Positions 15,266 to 26,000 of a stretch of 64,000 bases of DNA are shown here, piece by piece (the first letter of the stretch is position 1; each line of letters opens with the position of its first letter). Location of the stretch: contig NZ_BCUS01000006.1 of NCBI RefSeq assembly GCF_001591345.1, forward strand, positions 35,784 to 99,783, in the 5' to 3' direction. Position numbers and translations under genes: made by a program. The notes under the pieces were generated by a model. It had not been told where the DNA came from. It saw only the letters and a program-made list of their open reading frames with translations, and ran no database searches. The DNA comes from Variovorax boronicumulans NBRC 103145. GTDB lineage: Bacteria > Pseudomonadota > Gammaproteobacteria > Burkholderiales > Burkholderiaceae_C.

Positions 15266-16504
15266 ATGAGCACCAAGCCCGCAGCACTCGACGGCATCAA
15301 GGTCCTCGATCTGTCCCGCGTGCTCGCGGGCCCGTGGTGCACGCAGATCCTCGCGGACCTGGGCGCCGATGTCGTCAAGATCGAACGCCCCGGCGTCGGC
15401 GACGACACGCGCACCTGGGGTCCGCCCTTCGTGAAGGACGCGAACGGCCACGACACCGACCAGGCCAGCTACTTCACGTCCTGCAACCGCAACAAGCGTT
15501 CGGTCACCATCGACATGGCCACGCCCGAAGGGCAGGCGCTGCTGCAGCAGATGGCGGCGCAGGCCGACATCGTGGTCGAGAACTTCAAGACCGGCGGCCT
15601 CAAGCAGTACGGCCTCGATCAGGAAAGCCTGCGCGCGGCCAACCCGCGCCTCATCTACTGCAGCGTGACCGGCTTCGGCCACGACGGCCCCTACGCCGAG
15701 CGCGCGGGCTACGACCTGATGATCCAGGCCATGACCGGCATGATGAGCATCACCGGCCGCCCCGATGGCGAGCCCGGCGGCGGCCCGCTGCGTGTGGGTG
15801 TGGCACTCACCGACCTGTTCACCGGCGTGTACGCCAGCACCGCCATCCTCGCGGCGCTGCAGGTGCGCGACCGCACCGGCGAAGGCCAGCACATCGACAT
15901 GGCGCTGCTCGACGTGGGCATGGCCATCCTCGCCAACCAGGCGAGCGCTTTTCTCAACACCGGCAAGGCGCCGGGCCGCCAGGGCAACACGCACCCGAGC
16001 CTCGCGCCTTATCAAGACTTTCCGACGCAGGACGGTTCGATGCTGCTGGCCATCGGCAACAACGGCCAGTTCGCGCGCTTCTGCGAAGCCGCCGGCCACG
16101 CCGAATGGGCCGCCGACGAACGCTTTGCGACCAACACACTGCGCGTGAAACACCGCGGCGTGCTGATCCCGATGATGGAAGAGCTCACGCGCACCCGCAC
16201 CACCGCCGACTGGGTCGCGCTGCTCGAAGACAAGGCCGTGCCCTGCGGCCCCATCAACGACATCGCGCAGGCCTTCGACGACGCGCAGGTCCAGGCGCGC
16301 GGCCTGGCCGTCACGCTGCCGCGCGATGCCGGCGACGGCATCGCCAGCATCACCGGCGTGGCGAGCCCGCTGCGCCTCACGGCCACGCCGCCGGTGCTGC
16401 GCCGCGCACCGCCCGCGCTCGGACAGCACACGCAGGAGGTGCTGGCCGAGATGGGCGTCGACGCCTCGCGCTTCGAGGCATTGCGCGCCGCCGGGGTGGT
16501 CTGA
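15266..16504 (+). CDS. CaiB/BaiF CoA-transferase, probably succinyl-CoA:glutarate CoA-transferase
   Basis: The 412-residue class III CoA-transferase has the family N-terminus (I-K-V-L-D-L-S-R-V-L-A-G-P-W) and the conserved Asp150 in A-G-Y-D-L-M-I-Q that carries the acyl-anhydride intermediate. Lying eight bases after gcdH, it most likely loads CoA onto glutarate for the dehydrogenase, as the mitochondrial homologue does. The substrate is inferred from context. Confidence 0.87.
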   Translation: MSTKPAALDGIKVLDLSRVLAGPWCTQILADLGADVVKIERPGVGDDTRTWGPPFVKDANGHDTDQASYFTSCNRNKRSVTIDMATPEGQALLQQMAAQADIVVENFKTGGLKQYGLDQESLRAANPRLIYCSVTGFGHDGPYAERAGYDLMIQAMTGMMSITGRPDGEPGGGPLRVGVALTDLFTGVYASTAILAALQVRDRTGEGQHIDMALLDVGMAILANQASAFLNTGKAPGRQGNTHPSLAPYQDFPTQDGSMLLAIGNNGQFARFCEAAGHAEWAADERFATNTLRVKHRGVLIPMMEELTRTRTTADWVALLEDKAVPCGPINDIAQAFDDAQVQARGLAVTLPRDAGDGIASITGVASPLRLTATPPVLRRAPPALGQHTQEVLAEMGVDASRFEALRAAGVV

Positions 16505-16517
16505 CACACTGGCGGGC

Positions 16518-16976
16518 ATGACGCGCCCGCCTGCTTCGTCTCCTGTTGCTTCCGCTGCCGATGCGGCCCCGTTCGCGGTGCTGCGCATCGACCATGTCGT
16601 GCTGCGCGTGCGCGACGCCGCGCGGTCCATGGCCTTCTACTGCGACGTGCTCGGCTGCACGTTAGAGAAGCGCCGCGACGACCTCGGCCTCGTGCACCTG
16701 CGCGCCGGCAGCAGCCTCATCGACCTCGTCACGCACGACGGCAAGCTCGGCAGCCAGGGCGGCGCGTTGGCCGGGCGCGAAGGCCGCAATGTCGATCACC
16801 TCTGCCTGCGCATCGAGCCTTTCGACGAAGCGGCGATCCGCGCGCGCATGGCGCGGCACGGTGTGCCGGTGCACGGCGAGGTGCAGAACAACTTCGGGGC
16901 CGAGGGCAACGGGCCTTCGATCTATCTCGAAGATCCCGATGGCAATGGCGTAGAGCTGAAGGGCCCTGCGGCCTAA
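16518..16976 (+). CDS. VOC-family (glyoxalase/dioxygenase superfamily) protein
   Basis: The 152-residue protein is a single VOC unit with paired beta-alpha-beta modules. Likely metal ligands are His26 (R-I-D-H-V-V-L-R-V), a second His in V-D-H-L-C-L-R, and Glu146 (D-P-D-G-N-G-V-E-L). Enzymes of this fold include glyoxalase I, epimerases and extradiol dioxygenases; the reaction here is not clear. It starts 13 bases after the CoA-transferase and may belong to the gcdH operon. Its end overlaps the convergent CopD-like gene by four bases. Confidence 0.8.
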   Translation: MTRPPASSPVASAADAAPFAVLRIDHVVLRVRDAARSMAFYCDVLGCTLEKRRDDLGLVHLRAGSSLIDLVTHDGKLGSQGGALAGREGRNVDHLCLRIEPFDEAAIRARMARHGVPVHGEVQNNFGAEGNGPSIYLEDPDGNGVELKGPAA

Positions 16977-17431
16977 GCGCCGCGCCCCATCACCGCCACC
17001 GCGAACACCACCACGCCCAGCGCGAGGTTCAGCGTCACCAGCTGGCGCACGGTATTGAGCCGCGCGGCCGCCACGGGCCAGGCGTTGTCGTCCACCGCGC
17101 GGCGCAGCGCGCGGAACACCGAGGCGCGGATGTAGACATAGACCGCTGCCATCACGAGCGCGATGCCCATCATGGCCTCGACGCGCCAGTGCACGGCGCG
17201 AAAGCCGCCGGTCGCGAGGATCATCGCGAAGCCGCTCACGAACAGCAGCGTGACCGACGCGTCCACCCCGATGAAGAAACGCCGCAGCGTCGCGGCCATC
17301 ATGCGCAGGCGCAGCGGCGGCTCCAGCGTGGCGACGGCGGCAGGGCGCACCGCGAAGTGCATGACGGCCATGCCGCCGACCCAGAAGGCGGCGCACAGCA
17401 GGTGGACGAAGAGGGGAGCGAGGTAGGACAT
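16973..17431 (-). CDS. CopD-like membrane protein
   Basis: The 152-residue integral membrane protein has four hydrophobic helices (about residues 4-25, 47-72, 84-104 and 127-148). H9 and H25, a conserved-looking pair in the first helix and the following loop, resemble the copper-resistance CopD/PCuAC-associated family. No copper genes are nearby, so a copper role is only suggested by fold. It is convergent with the VOC gene. Confidence 0.7.
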   Translation of the reverse strand: MSYLAPLFVHLLCAAFWVGGMAVMHFAVRPAAVATLEPPLRLRMMAATLRRFFIGVDASVTLLFVSGFAMILATGGFRAVHWRVEAMMGIALVMAAVYVYIRASVFRALRRAVDDNAWPVAAARLNTVRQLVTLNLALGVVVFAVAVMGRGA

Positions 17432-17487
17432 GGGCTCCGATCAGAACACCGAACCGGCCGCGCACGCAACGCAAGCCCCCATGGCCT

Positions 17488-18465
17488 TCAACCTGTCGCG
17501 CCGCGCCCGCGCGTGTTCGCGCGGGGCTTGCTGGTGCCCGTGCCCGCGATCGAATCGGCATAGCGCTTCATGTCCGCCACCACCTGCCGCAGCAGCGTCG
17601 CCGCGGCCGGCGGCAGCAGGCGGCCGTGGCGCGACACGATGTGCGAGCGCCCCTGCGACAGCAGCGGGTTCTTCATCGGCAGCTCGACCAGCGAGGGGTG
17701 GTCGGCGTTGGGCGTGAGCGAGATGCGCGTGCCCAGCGTGTAGCCCAGGCCCGCCGACACGAAGTGGCCCAGCGCGCTGAACGAGGTGGTGGTCAGCAGC
17801 GCGGGCAGCCGCACGCCCTCGCTGATCTCGGCCGCCTCGATGTGCTGGCGCACGCCGAAGTTGCGGTGCAGCGTGGCGCCGGGGTAGGGCAGCAGGTCGG
17901 CCAGCTTGAGCGGGCGATCGAGCTGCGCGAGCGGGTGCGAGCCCAGCACCATGGCCTGGATCGGCTGCGCGTGCGACTGGTGCGAGGTGAGCCGCTCGTC
18001 CTTCGGCGGCTGGAACAGCATGCCGATGTGGGCACGTTCCTCGATCACGCGGCGCACGATCTCGTCGGTGCTGGCTACATCGAGGTTCACCGTGATCTTC
18101 GGGTGGCTGGCCATGAAGATGCGCAGGCTGTGCCGCATGAGCCAGTCGACATAGCCTTCGCCGGCCACGATGTCGATGTGGCCGCTCTCGATCTTGCGGA
18201 TGCTGTCCATCTGCGCCAGCAGGTGCTGCTTCTGCCCCTGCTGTCTGCGCACGTAGCCGGCCAGCAGCTGGCCCGCGTCGGTGGGCACCACGCCGCGTCC
18301 GTGGCGCTCCAGCAGCGGCAGGCCGCACTCGGTCTCCAGGATGCCGATGGCGCGGCTCACGGCCGACGGGTCCATGTCGAGCACGTCGGCCGCGCCGCGC
18401 ACCGAGCCGCTGTCGAGCACCTGCATGAAGTAGCGCACCCGGCGGGTGTCGAGCTTGTCGTCCAT
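17488..18465 (-). CDS. LysR-type regulator, divergent from a DUF3100 transporter
   Basis: The 325-residue LTTR has its helix-turn-helix at about residues 16-45 (G-S-V-R-G-A-A-D-V-L-D-M-D-P-S-A-V-S-R-A). GGAG is nine bases before the ATG at 18465; the upstream ATG at 18489 lies inside the regulatory palindrome and is rejected. It is divergent from the transporter/amidohydrolase pair and likely controls it. The C-terminus is Arg-rich (P-R-A-N-T-R-G-R). Confidence 0.87.
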   Translation of the reverse strand: MDDKLDTRRVRYFMQVLDSGSVRGAADVLDMDPSAVSRAIGILETECGLPLLERHGRGVVPTDAGQLLAGYVRRQQGQKQHLLAQMDSIRKIESGHIDIVAGEGYVDWLMRHSLRIFMASHPKITVNLDVASTDEIVRRVIEERAHIGMLFQPPKDERLTSHQSHAQPIQAMVLGSHPLAQLDRPLKLADLLPYPGATLHRNFGVRQHIEAAEISEGVRLPALLTTTSFSALGHFVSAGLGYTLGTRISLTPNADHPSLVELPMKNPLLSQGRSHIVSRHGRLLPPAAATLLRQVVADMKRYADSIAGTGTSKPRANTRGRGATG

Positions 18466-18482
18466 GGCAGTCGTCTCCGAGT

Positions 18483-18499
18483 GTTGCATTCAATGCAAC
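18483..18499. promoter_or_regulatory. 17-bp LysR-box palindrome
   Basis: GTTGCATT-C-AATGCAAC is a perfect interrupted palindrome with the T-N11-A core expected of LysR-family sites. It lies between the lysR gene and the divergent transporter gene. A weaker half-site (TTGATGCAA) follows about 22 bases further on, a usual place for the activation site. Confidence 0.6.
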
Positions 18500-18588
18500 G
18501 AATATCCTTATTTGCGGTCATTGATGCAAGAGGCTCGCCGCCCGAAACTCGCCGGCACCCCTCGAAAACGCCCCATCCCGCCTCACCC

Positions 18589-19938
18589 ATGACCTCCGCC
18601 GCCTCCACGATTGCAGCCGTCGCGCCGTCCACCGCCGCCGGCAAACTCAAGCTCCTCGTCGTCACCCTGGTCCTCGTGGCCGTGGCCGAACTCATCGGCC
18701 CGACGCAGTTCAGCGTCGGCCCCGGCAAGGTGGTGCTGCTGCCGATGCTGTGGGCGCTGCTCATGGCCGCCGCCTGGGGCATCGCGCACCGGCGCGTGCC
18801 GGGCGTGGTGCGCGTGGCCACGGCGCAGCAGTCGCTGGCCGGCGGCCTGCTCAACGCGGGCCTGCTGCTGTTCGTGGTGAAGCTGGGCCTCACGGTCGGC
18901 GCCGCGCTGCCGCAGGTGAAGCAGGCCGGCTGGGCGCTGCTGTTCCAGGAGTTCGGCCATGCGCTGGGCACCCTGGCGCTGGGCCTGCCGCTGGCGCTGC
19001 TGCTGGGCATCAAGCGCGAGGCCGTGGGCGCCACCTTCTCGGTGGGCCGCGAGGGCAACCTCGTGATCATCGGAGAGAAGTACGGCATGGCCTCGCCCGA
19101 AGGTCGCGGCGTGCTGGCCGAGTACATCACCGGCACCGTGCTGGGCGCGCTGTTCATCGCGGTGCTGGCGGGCTTCATCGCCAGCCTGCACATCTTCGAC
19201 CCGCGCTCGCTGGCCATGGGCGCCGGCGTGGGCTCGGGCAGCCTGATGGCGGCGGCGCTGGGCGCCATCGCCGCGCAGAGCCCGCCCGAGATGCTGCCGC
19301 AGCTCACGGCGATTGCCGCCGCCTCGAACCTGCTGACCACCGTGGCCGGCTTCTACTTCACGCTGTTCCTGTCGCTGCCGCTGTGCTCGTGGCTCTACGG
19401 CAAGCTGGAGCCGGTGCTGGGCCGCTTCTCGAAGCATGGCGCCCAACAGGGCGCTGCCGTGGACGCGGGCGCGAACGTCTCGAGCGCCGACGTGGCCCAC
19501 GCCGCGCCGACGTCGCTGCGCGACACGCTGCTGGCCTGGCTGGTGGTGGGCGGTGGCGTGCTCATCGGCAATGCCGTGACCTACAAGGTGCCGGTGCTGG
19601 TGTCGCTCGAAGGCGTGCTCGCCGTGGTGGCGATTGCCGGCGCCGTCGAAGCCATCAAGCGCTTCGCGCCGCGCCTGCCGATGGTGCTGGTGCTCTCGGT
19701 GGTGGCCACCGTGGTCGGCATCCCGGGCCTGTTCCCCTTCTCCGACGCGCTGATCGCGATCACCGCCAAGCTCAACTTCCTGGCCTTCACCACGCCGGTG
19801 CTGGCGCTGGCCGGCTTCTCGGTCGCGAAAGACCTGCCCGTGTTCCGCCGCCTCGGCTGGCGCATCGTGGTGGTGTCGCTCACCGCGACGGCCGGCACCT
19901 TCCTCGGCGCCACGTTCATCGCCGAGTTCTTCCACTGA
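18589..19938 (+). CDS. DUF3100 membrane transporter
   Basis: The 449-residue polytopic membrane protein has about ten hydrophobic helices and a polar linker near residues 285-310 between two halves. The sequence (V-E-L-I-G-P-T-Q-F-like start, G-R-E-G-N-L-V-I-I-G-E-K-Y-G, G-A-G-V-G-S-G-S-L-M-A-A) matches the DUF3100 family, which has no assigned function. It is followed 25 bases later by an M20 amidohydrolase and faces a LysR gene, suggesting it imports the N-acylated or peptide-like substrate of that enzyme. Inferred only. Confidence 0.78.
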   Translation: MTSAASTIAAVAPSTAAGKLKLLVVTLVLVAVAELIGPTQFSVGPGKVVLLPMLWALLMAAAWGIAHRRVPGVVRVATAQQSLAGGLLNAGLLLFVVKLGLTVGAALPQVKQAGWALLFQEFGHALGTLALGLPLALLLGIKREAVGATFSVGREGNLVIIGEKYGMASPEGRGVLAEYITGTVLGALFIAVLAGFIASLHIFDPRSLAMGAGVGSGSLMAAALGAIAAQSPPEMLPQLTAIAAASNLLTTVAGFYFTLFLSLPLCSWLYGKLEPVLGRFSKHGAQQGAAVDAGANVSSADVAHAAPTSLRDTLLAWLVVGGGVLIGNAVTYKVPVLVSLEGVLAVVAIAGAVEAIKRFAPRLPMVLVLSVVATVVGIPGLFPFSDALIAITAKLNFLAFTTPVLALAGFSVAKDLPVFRRLGWRIVVVSLTATAGTFLGATFIAEFFH

Positions 19939-19963
19939 TTCCATCCCACGAGAGATTCACGCC

Positions 19964-21133
19964 ATGTACCGCGACCCCGAGATTGCCGAAGACACCCGCG
20001 CCCGCATGCTCAGCTGGCGCCGCGACATCCACGCCAACCCCGAGACCGCCTTCGAGGAACACCGCACCGCCAACGTGGTGGCCAACGCGCTGATGCTCAT
20101 GGGCCTGCCCGTGCACCGCGGCCTGGCCGGCACCGGCGTGGTCGGCACGCTGAAGAACGGCGACGGCCCCAGCATCGCGCTGCGCGCCGACCTCGATGCG
20201 CTCAACATGCAGGAGCTCGGCACGCAGGCGCATGCCTCCAAATGCGTCGGCAAGATGCACGCCTGCGGCCACGACGGCCACACGGCGATGCTGCTGGGCG
20301 CGGCCGAGCACCTGTCGCGCCACAAGCCGTTCCAGGGCACGGTGCACTTCGTGTTCCAGCCCGCCGAGGAAAACGAAGGCGGCGGCCGCGTGATGGTGGA
20401 AGAGGGCCTGTTCGAGCAGTTCCCGGCCGACGCCGTCTACGGCATGCACAACTTTCCGAGCCTGCCGCGCGGGCGCTTCGCGATCCGCAAGGGCACCATG
20501 ACGGCCTTTCTCGACACCTTCGAGATCGTCATCACCGGCAAGGGCGCCCACGGCGCCATGCCCGAGACCGGCATCGACTCGGTCGTGATCTCGGCCCAGC
20601 TCATCAACGCGCTGCAGACCATCGTGAGCCGGCGCACCGGCGCCACCGACGCGGCCGTGGTCAGCGTCACGCAGATCCACGGCGGCGACACCTGGAACGT
20701 CATTCCCGAGACCGTGGTGCTGCGCGGCACCGTGCGCACGCTCGACGCCGCCATCCAGGACAAGACCCAGGCGGCGATGCAGCAGATCTGCGACGGCGTG
20801 GCCGCCACGCACGGCGCCAAGGTGGCGCTGGAGTACCGACGCGGCTACCCCGGCGTGGTCAACACGCCGGCCGAGACCGACGCGGCCATCGCGGCGGCGG
20901 CCAGCCTGGTCGACATCGAGCAGGTGCACACCGACATTCCGCCCGCCATGGGCTCGGAAGACTTCGCCTTCATGCTGCAAAAGCGCCCCGGCGCCTACAT
21001 CGGCATCGGCGCGGGCGAGGGCCCGAACGACCCGAACGTGCACAACCCGTACTACGACTTCAACGACAACATCCTGCCGCTCGGTGCGGCCTACTGGGTG
21101 GCGCTGGTCAAACAGCAGCTTCCGGCCGCATGA
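19964..21133 (+). CDS. M20-family amidohydrolase (hippurate hydrolase-like)
   Basis: The 389-residue zinc-type hydrolase has the M20D pattern: H-A-C101-G-H103-D104-G-H-T-A, E135-E136 in P-A-E-E-N-E-G-G-G, and H162 in Y-G-M-H-N-F-P. Family members cleave N-acyl amino acids, hippurate, indole-acetyl amino acids or p-aminobenzoyl-glutamate. It probably acts in the cytoplasm on the compound brought in by the DUF3100 protein encoded just upstream. The specific substrate cannot be decided from sequence. Confidence 0.87.
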   Translation: MYRDPEIAEDTRARMLSWRRDIHANPETAFEEHRTANVVANALMLMGLPVHRGLAGTGVVGTLKNGDGPSIALRADLDALNMQELGTQAHASKCVGKMHACGHDGHTAMLLGAAEHLSRHKPFQGTVHFVFQPAEENEGGGRVMVEEGLFEQFPADAVYGMHNFPSLPRGRFAIRKGTMTAFLDTFEIVITGKGAHGAMPETGIDSVVISAQLINALQTIVSRRTGATDAAVVSVTQIHGGDTWNVIPETVVLRGTVRTLDAAIQDKTQAAMQQICDGVAATHGAKVALEYRRGYPGVVNTPAETDAAIAAAASLVDIEQVHTDIPPAMGSEDFAFMLQKRPGAYIGIGAGEGPNDPNVHNPYYDFNDNILPLGAAYWVALVKQQLPAA

Positions 21134-21140
21134 TGCGCTG

Positions 21141-22523
<1,383 letters not shown>

Positions 22524-22579
22524 GCCCGCTGCGTCAGAATGGCCGGCTCCCTGTCCTGAACACAGAAAGCCGAGGCCCC

Positions 22580-23410
22580 ATGACCCGCACCGTCGCCGAC
22601 AAGCGCGCCGCCTTCCGCGCCCTCCACGAACAAGGCTGCTTCGTCATTCCGAACCCCTGGGACACGGGCAGCGCGCGCTATCTCGAAGGCCTGGGCTACC
22701 AGGCGCTGGCCACCACCAGCTCGGGCTTCGCGTGGTCGCAAGGCCATGCCGACGGCGCCCTGTCGCGCGACCAGATCCTCGCGCACCTGCGTGAACTCGT
22801 GGCCGCCACCGACCTGCCGGTGAACGCCGACTTCGAGAACGGCTTCGCCGCCGACGCGCAGGGCGTGGCCGAGAGCGTGCGCCTCGCGGTCGAGACCGGC
22901 GTGGCGGGCCTGTCGATCGAGGATTCGACGGGCAACCCCGACGATCCGCTGTTCCCCATCGAGGTTGCGGTCGAGCGCCTGCGCGCCGCGCGCCGGGCCA
23001 TCGACGCGGCGGGCGGCGACACGCTGCTCGTGGGCCGCGCCGAGAACTTCTTTGCCAACCGCCCCGACCTGGACGACACCATCGCACGCCTGCGTGCGTA
23101 CGCCGAAGCCGGCGCCGACTGCCTCTACGCGCCCGGCATCAAGACGCGCGAGCAGATCGCGGCCGTGGTGGCTGCCGTCGCGCCCAAGCCGGTCAACCTG
23201 CTGGTCGGCGCGACCAGCGATCTCACGATGGCGGACATCGCCGCGCTCGGCGTGCGCCGCGTGAGCGTGGGCGGCGGCATGGCGCGCGCGGCCTGGGGCG
23301 GCTTCATCCGCGCCGCACGCACGCTTGCCGAAGAGGGCCGCTTCGACGGCTTTGCCGATGCCACGCCAGGCACCGAGCTGAACGCCTTCTTCCGTCCGTT
23401 CGCCGATTAG
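22580..23410 (+). CDS. Isocitrate lyase/PEP mutase-family enzyme
   Basis: The 276-residue TIM-barrel protein belongs to the PEP mutase/isocitrate lyase superfamily: N-P-W-D-T-G-S-A-R near residue 25, metal-site N-A-D84-F-E-N-G-F, S-I-E-D-S-T-G and the R-A-E-N-F-F segment. It lacks the K-K-C-G-H-loop of true isocitrate lyases, so a PEP mutase-, oxaloacetate hydrolase- or 2-methylisocitrate-lyase-like reaction is more likely. It follows sdaA by 56 bases. Confidence 0.83.
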   Translation: MTRTVADKRAAFRALHEQGCFVIPNPWDTGSARYLEGLGYQALATTSSGFAWSQGHADGALSRDQILAHLRELVAATDLPVNADFENGFAADAQGVAESVRLAVETGVAGLSIEDSTGNPDDPLFPIEVAVERLRAARRAIDAAGGDTLLVGRAENFFANRPDLDDTIARLRAYAEAGADCLYAPGIKTREQIAAVVAAVAPKPVNLLVGATSDLTMADIAALGVRRVSVGGGMARAAWGGFIRAARTLAEEGRFDGFADATPGTELNAFFRPFAD

Positions 23411-23421
23411 TTTTCAGTACC

Positions 23422-24006
23422 GTGGATGCGCTGCTCGCCGAGATCCGCGCCTGCCGTGCGTGCGAGGCGCACCTGCCGCTCGGGCCGCGCCCGATCGTGC
23501 AGGCCAGTGCGAGCGCGCGGCTGCTGATCGTCGGCCAGGCGCCCAGCCTCACGGTGCACCAGACTGGCGTGCCGTGGAACGACAAGAGCGGCGACCAGCT
23601 GCGCCGCTGGCTCGGCATCGACCGCGACGTGTTCTACGACGCGACGCGCATCGCGATCGCGCCGATGGGCTATTGCTACCCGGGCCGCGGCACCAGCGGC
23701 GACCTGCCGCCGCGCAAGGAGTGCGCGCCGCTGTGGCACGACCGCCTGCTGGCACAGATGCCGCACATCGCGCTGACCTTTCTCATCGGCCAGTACGCGC
23801 AGCGCCACTTCCTCGGCAAGACCGCGCGCGGCGGCGTGACGGAAACCGTCGAGGCCTTCGCCGACTACGCACCGCGCTTCGTCCCGCTGCCGCATCCGTC
23901 GCCGCGCAACACCGCGTGGTTCCAGCACCACCCGTGGTTCGAGCGCGACGTGTTGCCGGTGCTGCGCGAGCGCGTGCAGCAGGCGCTCAGCGCGCCTTCT
24001 TTTTAG
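23422..24006 (+). CDS. Uracil-DNA glycosylase superfamily protein
   Basis: The 194-residue protein has the UDG superfamily motifs: G-Q-A-P-S with a following G-V-P-W-N-D-K-S-G-D near the active site, and the C-terminal H-P-S-P-R-N loop. Cys10 and Cys13 near the start recall the iron-sulfur cysteines of family 4/5-like enzymes, but the full set is not obvious. It starts with GTG at 23422. It would remove uracil or a related base from DNA. Its 3' end overlaps the convergent unknown gene by 20 bases. Confidence 0.8.
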   Translation: MDALLAEIRACRACEAHLPLGPRPIVQASASARLLIVGQAPSLTVHQTGVPWNDKSGDQLRRWLGIDRDVFYDATRIAIAPMGYCYPGRGTSGDLPPRKECAPLWHDRLLAQMPHIALTFLIGQYAQRHFLGKTARGGVTETVEAFADYAPRFVPLPHPSPRNTAWFQHHPWFERDVLPVLRERVQQALSAPSF

Positions 24007-25651
24007 GGGTCGACGGCCGCCTCGGCGGCTTCGCTTCGAGCACCAGCTCGGCCGGCAGCGCATCGTTCCACGACTCGGTGAAGTAGGCGCGGTCGCTCGG
24101 CACCAGCTGCGGCAGCACCTCGCGCAGCTGGGCCAGCGAGTGCTCGGCCGCCTTCAGGTCGCCCGCATGCGCTGCGTACCACGCGTGCTCGAACAGCAGG
24201 CTGCCCTGCTGCAGTCCGGGGTAGCGGCGTCGCCCGGCCTGGTGGTCGGCCAGCCGCGCCTGCGCCACGTCGACCCAGCGTGCGGGCCAGTTCGCGGTGT
24301 CGAAGGCGTCGGCGAGCGGGCCCGCGAGCTTGGAGACCGCACCCGGGTCGAGCGGCTTCTGCGCGCGGAACTGCGCGAGCGTGGGTTGCGTGTCGGGCCG
24401 GCAGTGGCCGCGCGCGATGCGCATCAGGTAGATCGCGTTCCATGCCGAGCGGCCCTGGCCGTCGGTGTGGCCGCACAGCCATTCGCTGAAGGCGATCCAT
24501 TGCACCGCGCGGCGCGTGGTGTCGGCCCGGTGGCCGTCGTGCGCGAGCGCCGGCAGGTCGCCCAGGCCCACGCGGTCGAACAGCCACGCGGCCATGCCCA
24601 TGTTGGCCGCCACGTGCTGCGCGGCGTCGAAGGAGTGCGACTCGAAGGCCGCGGCCAGCGCCTCGCCGAAGCGCTGCAGCGACTCTTCGGCGAGCGCGGC
24701 GGCGGCCGGGCGGTCGTCGGCGGCCAGCGCGAGGGCGCGCGAGCGGCAGGCCAGCGCCCACAGGTTGCACCACTCGAAGCGCACGTCGGGGTGGTGGCGC
24801 AGCACCAGCGCACGCGCCGGGTCTTGCGCCATGCCGCCCAGCAGCGACTGCGCCAGCGGCAGGTCGCGCGCCGTGTAGGCGCACCAGGCCGAGACGATGC
24901 ACTCCATCGCGCCCAGGTAGTCGTTGCCCGCCACGTGGTGCGCAAGCCGCTGCTTCTTGAGCGCCTGCAGCCGGCGGCGCGCCTGTTCGTTGTCGCCGAG
25001 CCGGCGCCACAGCATGGCCTCGTTGAGCGTGACCAGCGCGCGCTGGAAGTCGCTGGCGGCCAGCGTGCCGGCCAGGCGGATGGCTTCGAGCGCGCTGCCG
25101 CCGGCTCCGCCCGCCACCGGCGACATCAGCCGGCCCTGCCGCGCGGCCTGCTGCGAGGCGACCAGCTGTTTCCAGAAGGCGGCGTCCTGCAGGTGCACGG
25201 CGTCGGGCGGCGTGATCGCGCCGGCGGCCTGCGCCTTGCGGGCGCGCAGGCCGAGGAACGACGCCACCTCGGCGGCGGTGGCCGGGCGGTTGTCCACGAG
25301 CAGGCGCAGGCGCTTGGCTTGCGCGGCCGGCAGCCAGAACGGACCCTGGCTGCGCCGCTCGGCGTTGAGAAAGCGCGGCTCGCGCTGCAGGTCTTCGCCC
25401 CAGCCGACCTCCAGGCTCCAGGCCTTGAAGTCGCGGAACGCACGGCTCACGACCATGCGCAGCGTGCTGGCGTCGGACACCTCGCCGCGCAGGTCGGCCA
25501 GCCGCACGACACCGCTGCCGCCGCCGTGGGCATGGGCGTGCTGCATGCGCACCAGCAGCCACAGCGACTGGAAGGCCGCGCGCCGTCCGTCGACGGACTG
25601 CGGCGAGGTGAGTTCGATGGAAAGAAGGGCAGGGGAGGCGGTGGAGGGCAC
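23987..25651 (-). CDS. Unknown 554-residue protein with TPR-like helical repeats
   Basis: I do not recognise a defined family. The N-terminal 100 residues have a regulator-like look (a winged-helix-like S-L-W-L-L-V-R-M, L-R-G-E-V-S-D-A-S-T-L-R-M-V-V-S-R-A-F-R-D-F). The rest is Ala/Leu-rich helical sequence with spaced aromatic residues, typical of TPR-type solenoids. There is no signal peptide or membrane helix. The start is GTG at 25651 and the C-terminus is Lys/Arg-rich. It overlaps the glycosylase gene tail-to-tail. A regulator with a helical sensor domain is one possibility. Confidence 0.7.
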   Translation of the reverse strand: MPSTASPALLSIELTSPQSVDGRRAAFQSLWLLVRMQHAHAHGGGSGVVRLADLRGEVSDASTLRMVVSRAFRDFKAWSLEVGWGEDLQREPRFLNAERRSQGPFWLPAAQAKRLRLLVDNRPATAAEVASFLGLRARKAQAAGAITPPDAVHLQDAAFWKQLVASQQAARQGRLMSPVAGGAGGSALEAIRLAGTLAASDFQRALVTLNEAMLWRRLGDNEQARRRLQALKKQRLAHHVAGNDYLGAMECIVSAWCAYTARDLPLAQSLLGGMAQDPARALVLRHHPDVRFEWCNLWALACRSRALALAADDRPAAAALAEESLQRFGEALAAAFESHSFDAAQHVAANMGMAAWLFDRVGLGDLPALAHDGHRADTTRRAVQWIAFSEWLCGHTDGQGRSAWNAIYLMRIARGHCRPDTQPTLAQFRAQKPLDPGAVSKLAGPLADAFDTANWPARWVDVAQARLADHQAGRRRYPGLQQGSLLFEHAWYAAHAGDLKAAEHSLAQLREVLPQLVPSDRAYFTESWNDALPAELVLEAKPPRRPSTPKKKAR

Positions 25652-25715
25652 GCCCCGGATTGAACCTCAAATTGCCCGCGGCTTCCCGAAGAAACCGCAG
25701 GCGAGGTCCAGCGGG

Positions 25716-25910
25716 TCAGTAGCGGCTGCGGTCGACCAGCTCGGGCACTTCGCTGCGGCCGATGCCCAGGTCGCGCAGGTCGTGGTCGCTCATGCCGGCC
25801 AGCAGCAGCACGTCGTCGCGGGCGCGGCGGCGTGTCACGGCGCGGCGGCGCCAGTTGTGCAGGGCGTGCAGCAGGCGTTGATGAAAAGACGGTGGCTTCG
25901 GCGCGGTCAC
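25716..25910 (-). CDS. DUF1127 small protein
   Basis: The 64-residue basic protein ends in the DUF1127 (YjiS-like) pattern D-V-L-L-L-A-G-M-S-D-H-D-L-R-D-L-G-I-G-R-S-E-V. It starts with GTG at 25910, supported by AGGAG six bases upstream. Some family members affect phosphate or RNA metabolism, but the role here is unknown. It is divergent from the LysR gene at 26001 across 90 bp. Confidence 0.85.
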   Translation of the reverse strand: MTAPKPPSFHQRLLHALHNWRRRAVTRRRARDDVLLLAGMSDHDLRDLGIGRSEVPELVDRSRY

Positions 25911-26000
25911 GGTGGGCTCCTGGTAGGGGAGCGCTCATCTTCCGGCGGCGCGTGCTATTGTGGAAGTTGAGATTTCTGACACCTTCAATCAGCATTCCTG

